64,000 bases of DNA from Geosiphon pyriformis (Eukaryota > Glomeromycota > Glomeromycetes > Archaeosporales > Geosiphonaceae): contig JAAOMT010000694.1 in the NCBI GenBank assembly GCA_016748015.1, forward strand, positions 124,001-188,000. Reading direction: 5' to 3'. Shown piece by piece: positions 58,330-64,000 of the stretch (position 1 is its first letter; each line of letters starts with the position of its first letter). Made by a program: the position numbers and the translations under genes. The notes beneath the pieces were generated by a model. It was given only the letters and a program-made list of their open reading frames with translations, had not been told where the DNA came from and did no database searches.

Positions 58330-59298
58330 TGTTACTAAAGATTTTTGGTCTCTTTTCTTAAATATTGTTAATGTCTGTTTATTGTGAATTCACGTTTTTT
58401 GGAAGTAGTTAAACCTCTGATAACTGAATTTATCTTCAATTATCTTCTATACTTTGAACTGCTGGGCTTATAAATGGAATAGCCAATTCTATGCCAGTTA
58501 TTTTGTATAGTTATATTGTAGTAAATGTTAACTTTTTCTTAAGAATTGCTTGTTTGAAAGCTTACTAAAATGTGTAATTACTTTGCTGTAAAAGTTAACT
58601 CTTCTACAGAAATCTTATCTGTAGGCTATCTTAATACTTATAATAAGAAAATAAAATAAAATAAAAAAAATGTAAAAAAAATAGAAATTCTGTTAAGAGA
58701 AATGTTTTCTATCCAGACTTGAAGTTACTAACAGATTATTGAAATTAGTAGCTAATTAATTTTAAAATATTAGTTGGGTTTTTTTTTGTGAATTTTAAGT
58801 ATAATAATTAAGGATTTGGTTTTTGAATATTTAATTTTTATTTAATTTTATAAGAATATATAAGAGATGATTTGTTCTAATTAAGATATCTGAAATAAGA
58901 TATTATGATAAAATATATTTTCTTGAAAAGAGAAGTTTTTCTTTTATACAACTTGTTATAGTACTAATCTTTGAACTTGCACTTTTCTTTTTGCTATAAT
59001 TTCGGTAAACTAAAGATATATTTTGGTAAACTACAAGTTATTTTTACAAATTATTGATTATTTCGGCCAATTTTTATTAATTTTGGCGAATTTTTGAATA
59101 TTAAATAGTTTAGGGTATTGTTTAATTTGATTATCTTAATTTCTATAGTACAAATTAAGCTATTAATTGAATAATAATATTTGATAATTTGATTAAATAA
59201 TAAGTGATAATTAAAATGATAATAATATATATTAATTAATAATAAGAATCATAAAGATAATTTCATGCTAATCAATAGTTAAAATTCTACTGGTAACA
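58330..59298 (-). repeat. Solo LTR of family A
   Basis: 969 bp, TGTTACTAAAG to GGTAACA, TATA 58941-58948 on the minus strand. Flanks are ATAA (58326-58329) and ATAG (59299-59302), one G-to-A apart. No internal region. It is more mutated than the LTRs of A and A'. Confidence 0.88.
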
Positions 59299-59302
59299 AT
59301 AG

Positions 59303-59732
59303 CCATCAAAAAAATTAGTATTAGAATGCCAAAAATGCAAAGAAAAAATCAAAGATTCTTTAAAAGTTTTTTGTTGTACATGTTAAGTAATATCTTTGAA
59401 ATCTGATTTTCTTGCTTAAAAAAATGCAATTGAAGAATTAATTAAAAGTATGGGACATAAGTGCATTTTTTCGAAAATTTTATTGTGAATTAAATTTTAT
59501 TGAAAGATATTGAAAAGTTACTAAAAAATATGTACATAACAAATGCAATTATTTATGGAAAGGATTACAAAAAACAGTGCTTAAAAGTCTTGAATTAGTA
59601 TCTTTAATAACTATTAGATGATTTTCCAAAAAATATTGGTGTTATATAAATCTTTATAGAAAAGATTTTAGTGGAAAATTAGTAAATCTTATAAAAAAAT
59701 TAGATAAATTAAATAATATTCAAAATTTGTAA
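59303..59732 (+). pseudogene. DDE transposase pseudogene, third part
   Basis: It begins with LECQKCKEKIKDS (a Cys pair, then CCTC), then KNAIEELIKSMGHKC and, after a one-base shift, KFYCELNFIERY with the third catalytic Glu. The NKCNYLWKGLQKT and YRKDFSGKLV segments end the protein at 59732. The three parts join in order once the insertions are removed. Confidence 0.7.
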
Positions 59733-60778
59733 TACTGTATTTGGTTTTATATTAAAATTTAATAAAAGTTTATTTTTTATTATAAATAATATATTAAAAA
59801 CACATGTATATTAACCAATAAAATTTAATTATATAAATAAAAACACATGAAGATCATCATTTAAAATTTCGGACTGATTTACATTTTTGATAATTATAAA
59901 TAGTTTGCAATATAAGTAAAAAAATATTATTAAATATAAAAATAAAAACAATATAATTTTAATTATTATAAAAATTAAATTAAAAATAAATATTAAATTA
60001 TAAATTATAAACAAGTTTAATAAGATTCATATTTTTACTTTAAATATAAACTTAAATTTTTTGGGTTTTAATATAATAATTATTATAAATAGCAGTTGGC
60101 CAAATATGTTTTTAAGATATTAGAAATTCTAAATTAATTTTTGTTAATTTGCTTAATTTTTAAAAACAAACAATTAATTATTATTCTTAAATTATATACA
60201 AGTTTTTTTTTAAAAATTAAATTAAATTAGACTTTAAATATTAATTTTTTTATTATTAAAACAGTTAATATTAGTGTTTATATAGTTTTAAATAGTAATT
60301 TTAATAAAAATAATAACAAATATAATATTAACTTTAAAAAATACTCAAATTTGGATTTATGTAATTTTTTAACTAATTGTTTTATAGTCAAATTCTTATA
60401 TAGTATAATTTTAAAGATATAAAAAAGATTTTTAATTATGTTTTTAATAATTTATTGTTAAATATTATTATTAAAATATATATTTATAATATTTTAAATT
60501 TTTTAATATAAATTACAAAGTTATTTTAGTTTTAATTAACTTAAATAGTCTTTTTAATGCTTATTTAAATGCTGTATATAAGTAAATAAACAAAAATTAT
60601 TAGAAAAACAAATTCAAAAATACAGAAAATACCAAATAAAAATAGTTTAAAGATTTGTTTTTTTTTTTGTTTTTTTAACGAGTGAGATCCAAACATTACC
60701 TAGTACTATACATTATAATAGATCTAAACTAGGTGTAAATTATGCATTTTCTATACATAACCAGTCACTCAAACTGAT
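59733..60778. other. Very AT-rich stretch, no gene
   Basis: Runs of A and T dominate; the frame at 59829-60014 is low complexity. 60661-60778 is likely LINE-2 3' untranslated sequence (minus strand) or its target flank. Confidence 0.5.
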
Positions 60779-62778
60779 CAAGACAACACTAAATCCTTAT
60801 ATAAATTGAGACTGATACCTGAAAAAAATAAATGTAAACTATAAAAACCAAAACCAACACCAAATGCTTCAGCAATACTTAGCAATTTAATTACACCAAC
60901 AGAAAGCATTGATAACAGCCCAAAAATTAAAACTGAAGCTAAATTATCAACTGGAATCAGCCTATTTTTTTCTATGAAAGCATGATATTTAACATAAACT
61001 AATCAAACCTTATCTCTAAATGTAAGACAAAAGTTATGCACAAAGTTCACAACCTTTTAAACCACAATCTTGGAATCTCCAAAAATAGAAGCAGTTTCCT
61101 GAAGCCAATTTTTGAAGACAAATTTTTTACAAAGAGTTGTGCACACTACAACATTTATTATACAAGAAGACAATAATTGAGACATATAAGAAGAAGAAAG
61201 AAAAAGACCAAAAAGTATATACCATACAGCTGTATAGACATCCAACAATCAATGGCAAACAAAATCATCAATTCTACAAGAAAAAGCATGGTCCAAAACC
61301 TCAACATTGCCACAATACAAACAAGATACACTGGAATAACATTTGTTATATAGGCACTTTTGAACAACAACAGACAACTGATAATGTAAAGCCTTCATAA
61401 AGTATATACAAACACCAACAATAGACTTACTAGTAAAACCAACAGCCATGTGTAAATCGGGATGTTACACCAAAAATAAACTAAGCTAATCAACATCTGA
61501 AAACAAATTACTACTCAAAATTCTAGAATCAAAACCAATTTCCCAACATGTACAATGAACAGCTTAAAAGATCCTATAAACAAAATGTCTAGAACTACCA
61601 AAAATAACACTTTCTTTAGCCATAATAAAATATTTATCCACATGGGAGAAAAAATACCAATGAGAAAGAGAAGCAACATTAGCAAATACATTAGCATGTT
61701 TATTATTTAAGACTCTTGAGTAATCTTTTACTTTGTGCTAGTTAATATTCAAATTCTTTCTTCTAATAACATTTATAATGTGCTGATACTTAACCCAATA
61801 CCAATTCCGAAAATCCAGACACACCAGATCCAATTCCAACTTACATGCATCCAAGGCAGTTTAACTGTCTGTAAAAAAGCAAACTGAGCTTAGAAAGGAA
61901 ATACACTCAAGAGCCAAAGCAATTGCTTGCATTTCTGTCAAAGTAGATAACATCAAACCAGAGATTCTGATTCCTAAATCCAAGCCAATATTATCAAAAA
62001 AAACTGCAGCACCAGCTTTTATGTTAATGCTTTCCAAGTCCTTTAGAGATCTATTTGTATAGACAGAAAGGCTGTCAGCTACAACATCCAACAAATAATC
62101 ACAAACAAGCCTAAACTTATGAGACTCCAAAACATTCAATGGCTCAAAAGCATTTAAAAAAGAGGAGTAGACAAAAGAAGAAGCCACACCACCCAAAAAT
62201 TCAATGAAAAGCTTAAACCAATTGGGAACAGGACTACACAGATCCAACTTTTCCCAATGTTTGAAGGTTTTTCAATCAAAAATAACATCATTATGACTGC
62301 AAAGCTACTCCACAAATACAATGCTATATTGCTAAAGCAAAAAAACAAACAAAAAGAAATTAAACTTACCAAGCACTTCTAACATAGAAGTACTATTCTG
62401 AAAATGGAAAACATTGCTCATTAGACCACCCAGAGACAAATTGTACTCATAAAAAACACAAAACACACCAGTTAAGAAGTTATTAGATAGACTGATCCTA
62501 ATGTAAGCCAGAGAACTTAAAGGATGCACCAGACACCAGCACAAAGCTTGCAAGTTGTAAGATCTGTGTGAAAACAAATGACCTAATATCCTGTCAGAAT
62601 TTGCAAAACACACAACAGAAGCCAATTTGCCTTCAGTCTATACTTGCTCAAAAGTCTTAACACCATACAGAAAAGAATGATAGAGCATATTACTAGGAAA
62701 ATTGAGAGGCAGACCAGCTTTTAACTTCAAGCCCTTGCAAATTAAAGCATTCTACTTGTTGCATACATTAATAGACAT
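60779..62778 (-). pseudogene. LINE-2: connection, RNase H and C-terminal zinc-finger part
   Basis: Minus strand, continuing from 63540. 62332-62625 holds ASVVCFANSDRILGHLFSH. 61861-62247 holds RNase H: VYTNRSL (first Asp now Asn), LTEMQAIALALE (Glu kept), FFTDSQ (Asp kept). A CLYCGNVEVLDHAFSC zinc-finger-like motif lies near 61270-61325. The C-terminal AEAFGVGFGFYSLHLFFSG leads to the stop near 60778. Fewer stops than LINE-1, so younger or less mutated. Confidence 0.82.
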
Positions 62779-63159
62779 TGTTACGGGATGGTTTTCTTGT
62801 TATATTTAATTGCTGATATCCCGCTTTAATTGCAATCAGTCTTTCGTGAGTTCCTCAATTCTATTTGTGTGATAATGTCACTGTTACACTGAAGGCTTTC
62901 TTTTTACTGTTGCAATGTAAGTTATTCTTTAATTCTTGATTGTTGTGTGTGTTTATGTACTCCTTCTCAGAGGCTGAACTGAAATCTATCCACTGTCTGG
63001 GGTCTTCTCTGAGGCTATCCTTGCAATTGCCTGATGTGTTTCTCTAATCTAGAAACACAGAATGTTAATGGTCTTTAGCGCTTTTCTAATTCTCACAATA
63101 AAGCTTTTATCAATTAGTAACAACGTGAATAATCTTGATCAAGGATTATTCTTCCAAGG

Positions 63160-63179
63160 NNNNNNNNNNNNNNNNNNNN
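63160..63179. other. Assembly gap (20 N)
   Basis: A run of N inside LTR-G. The true length is unknown. Confidence 0.95.
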
Positions 63180-63350
63180 ATTTAATTTGAAAGTATGATT
63201 TAAAGTGGAGTTTGTTAGATAAAATTGGATCTATTGCTTGATAAGTTATGATTTTTATTACTTGATTGATTCTTTTCCAATATTAAAACTACTGTATATA
63301 TACATGTTTGTAGTTCTACAAGAAAATACTTTCTTTTTGATATTTCAACC

Positions 63351-63440
63351 TGGTGCTTGCTGCTATCACCAGTTGGTGTTGGCTGCTATTGTAAACTGGT
63401 GCTTGCTACTATCGCGAGATGGTGTTTGCTACTATGTTAA
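63351..63440. repeat. 23-bp tandem repeat, four units, in LTR-G
   Basis: TGGTG starts at 63351, 63374, 63397 and 63420, an exact 23-bp period, with a conserved TGCTACTAT-like second half. On the minus strand the array lies upstream of TATATATA. Confidence 0.8.
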
Positions 63441-63539
63441 TCATTACCTTTCTAAGATTATTACTGTGCTATATTATGATTGAATAGTTTGTATTATTTT
63501 TATGATTCTTTTTGCTAAATTCTTAAACCGTAACAACAT

Positions 63540-64000
63540 GAAGCTAAATAATGTTTAGTAACTAATAATAGGATAAAGAACTACTAACACCAAATAAAAA
63601 AACTGCTTATTCGAAATAGTTTTCTTTAAAACAAGGTTGGAAAAAAACTGAACATTTGAATGTGCCTTAGCCAAGCTAAGCTTAGACAACCCCTTAATAA
63701 ATAAAAAAATATCCAGGTAATAATAGAACTCTCCTCTTTTTGTGATGAAAATAGGCAAATCACTGATTAACAAAAAAGGACTTGTAACTCTGGAATTAAT
63801 AAAAATGATCACAGTCTTGTCATTATTAATTAAAATGTCATTAATTCAAAAAAATTTACTAGCAACATTGAAAATATGCTGTATAGTACTTTGATTACTG
63901 CCAACTCAGATAGTATTATTGACAAAAGCACTAGCAGCAAAAAAAGAAGACAATCCAGCCTGAGATTTAACATGACTGGTCTTGAAAATAAAATGAAAAT
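63540..64000 (-). pseudogene. LINE-2: reverse transcriptase part, continues past the window
   Basis: Minus strand. AGLSSFFAASAFVNNTI near 63900: the FVDD-type catalytic pair is Asn-Asn (two G-to-A changes). NVASKFF and LINNDKTV follow, then 63555-63812 with LSKLSLAKAHSNVQFFSNLVLKK. Upstream RT and endonuclease lie beyond 64000. Confidence 0.8.

Larger units (their letters stand above)
62779..63535 (-). repeat. Solo LTR of a further family (G) inside LINE-2
   Basis: TGTTACGG at one end and CCGTAACA at the other, with a perfect ACAT duplication (62775-62778, 63536-63539). Removing it restores the LINE-2 frame (FSFMSINVCNK). Base composition is visibly less AT-rich than its surroundings. It contains a 23-bp array, a TATATATA box near 63295 and a small N gap. 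Orientation is inferred only from the order of array and TATA. Confidence 0.85.

Noticed and set aside
61137-61400. Plus-strand frame opposite LINE-2
   Set aside because: It is antisense to the zinc-finger part of LINE-2, which has clear protein motifs on the minus strand.

Overview
The window is AT-rich eukaryotic DNA made almost entirely of transposable elements. I see no convincing host gene, tRNA, rRNA or CRISPR array. The elements are LTR retrotransposons of the Ty3/Gypsy type (several carry a dUTPase), two decayed LINEs with RNase H domains, and one decayed DDE transposase. From memory, these protein families look like those of arbuscular mycorrhizal fungi (Glomeromycotina). That assignment is recognition plus inference, not a search result.

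Most of the window is one stack of nested insertions. A LINE (8396-11508, + strand) was hit downstream of its ORF by element C (minus strand, 11509-48929, 4-bp target duplication ATAT). C's left LTR was then split by element A (+, 11629-21249). C's gag was split by element D (+, 27038-47054), and D's gag was split by A' (minus, 29396-39212), a second copy of A. Removing the insertions with their duplications rejoins the reading frame or repeat at each junction. The left edge (1-8395) is another stack: an LTR-A piece in a D-type element (D3), which sits in the 3' end of a diverged element (E), which lies in an LTR-B piece that cuts the same LINE. On the right, a transposase pseudogene (52134-59732) is split by a D-type composite (53562-58099, itself split by a solo LTR-B) and by a solo LTR-A (58330-59298). 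At the far right, a second LINE (minus, 60779-64000) is split by a solo LTR of another family (62779-63535).

Families A and D share an unusual layout: LTR, PBS, gag with zinc knuckle, aspartic protease, a Cys-rich zinc-ribbon-like region, dUTPase, RT-RNase H, integrase in a separate +1 ORF, then a third ORF (ORF3) of unknown function before the 3' LTR. C lacks the Cys-rich region and dUTPase but keeps ORF3. In A and A', ORF3 runs into the 3' LTR. Three LTR families carry a family-specific repeated motif upstream of a TATA box (20-bp phased in A, 12-bp tandem in B, a GAATTCCAGGATT-like cluster in D). The LTR in the second LINE may be a fourth case.

All coding copies are broken, mainly by C-to-T and G-to-A changes: CGA to TGA, CAA/CAG to TAA/TAG, TGG to TAG/TGA, and catalytic Asp to Asn or Glu to Lys. 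This looks like RIP or deamination of methylated cytosine. There are two assembly gaps, 17608-17831 and 63160-63179.
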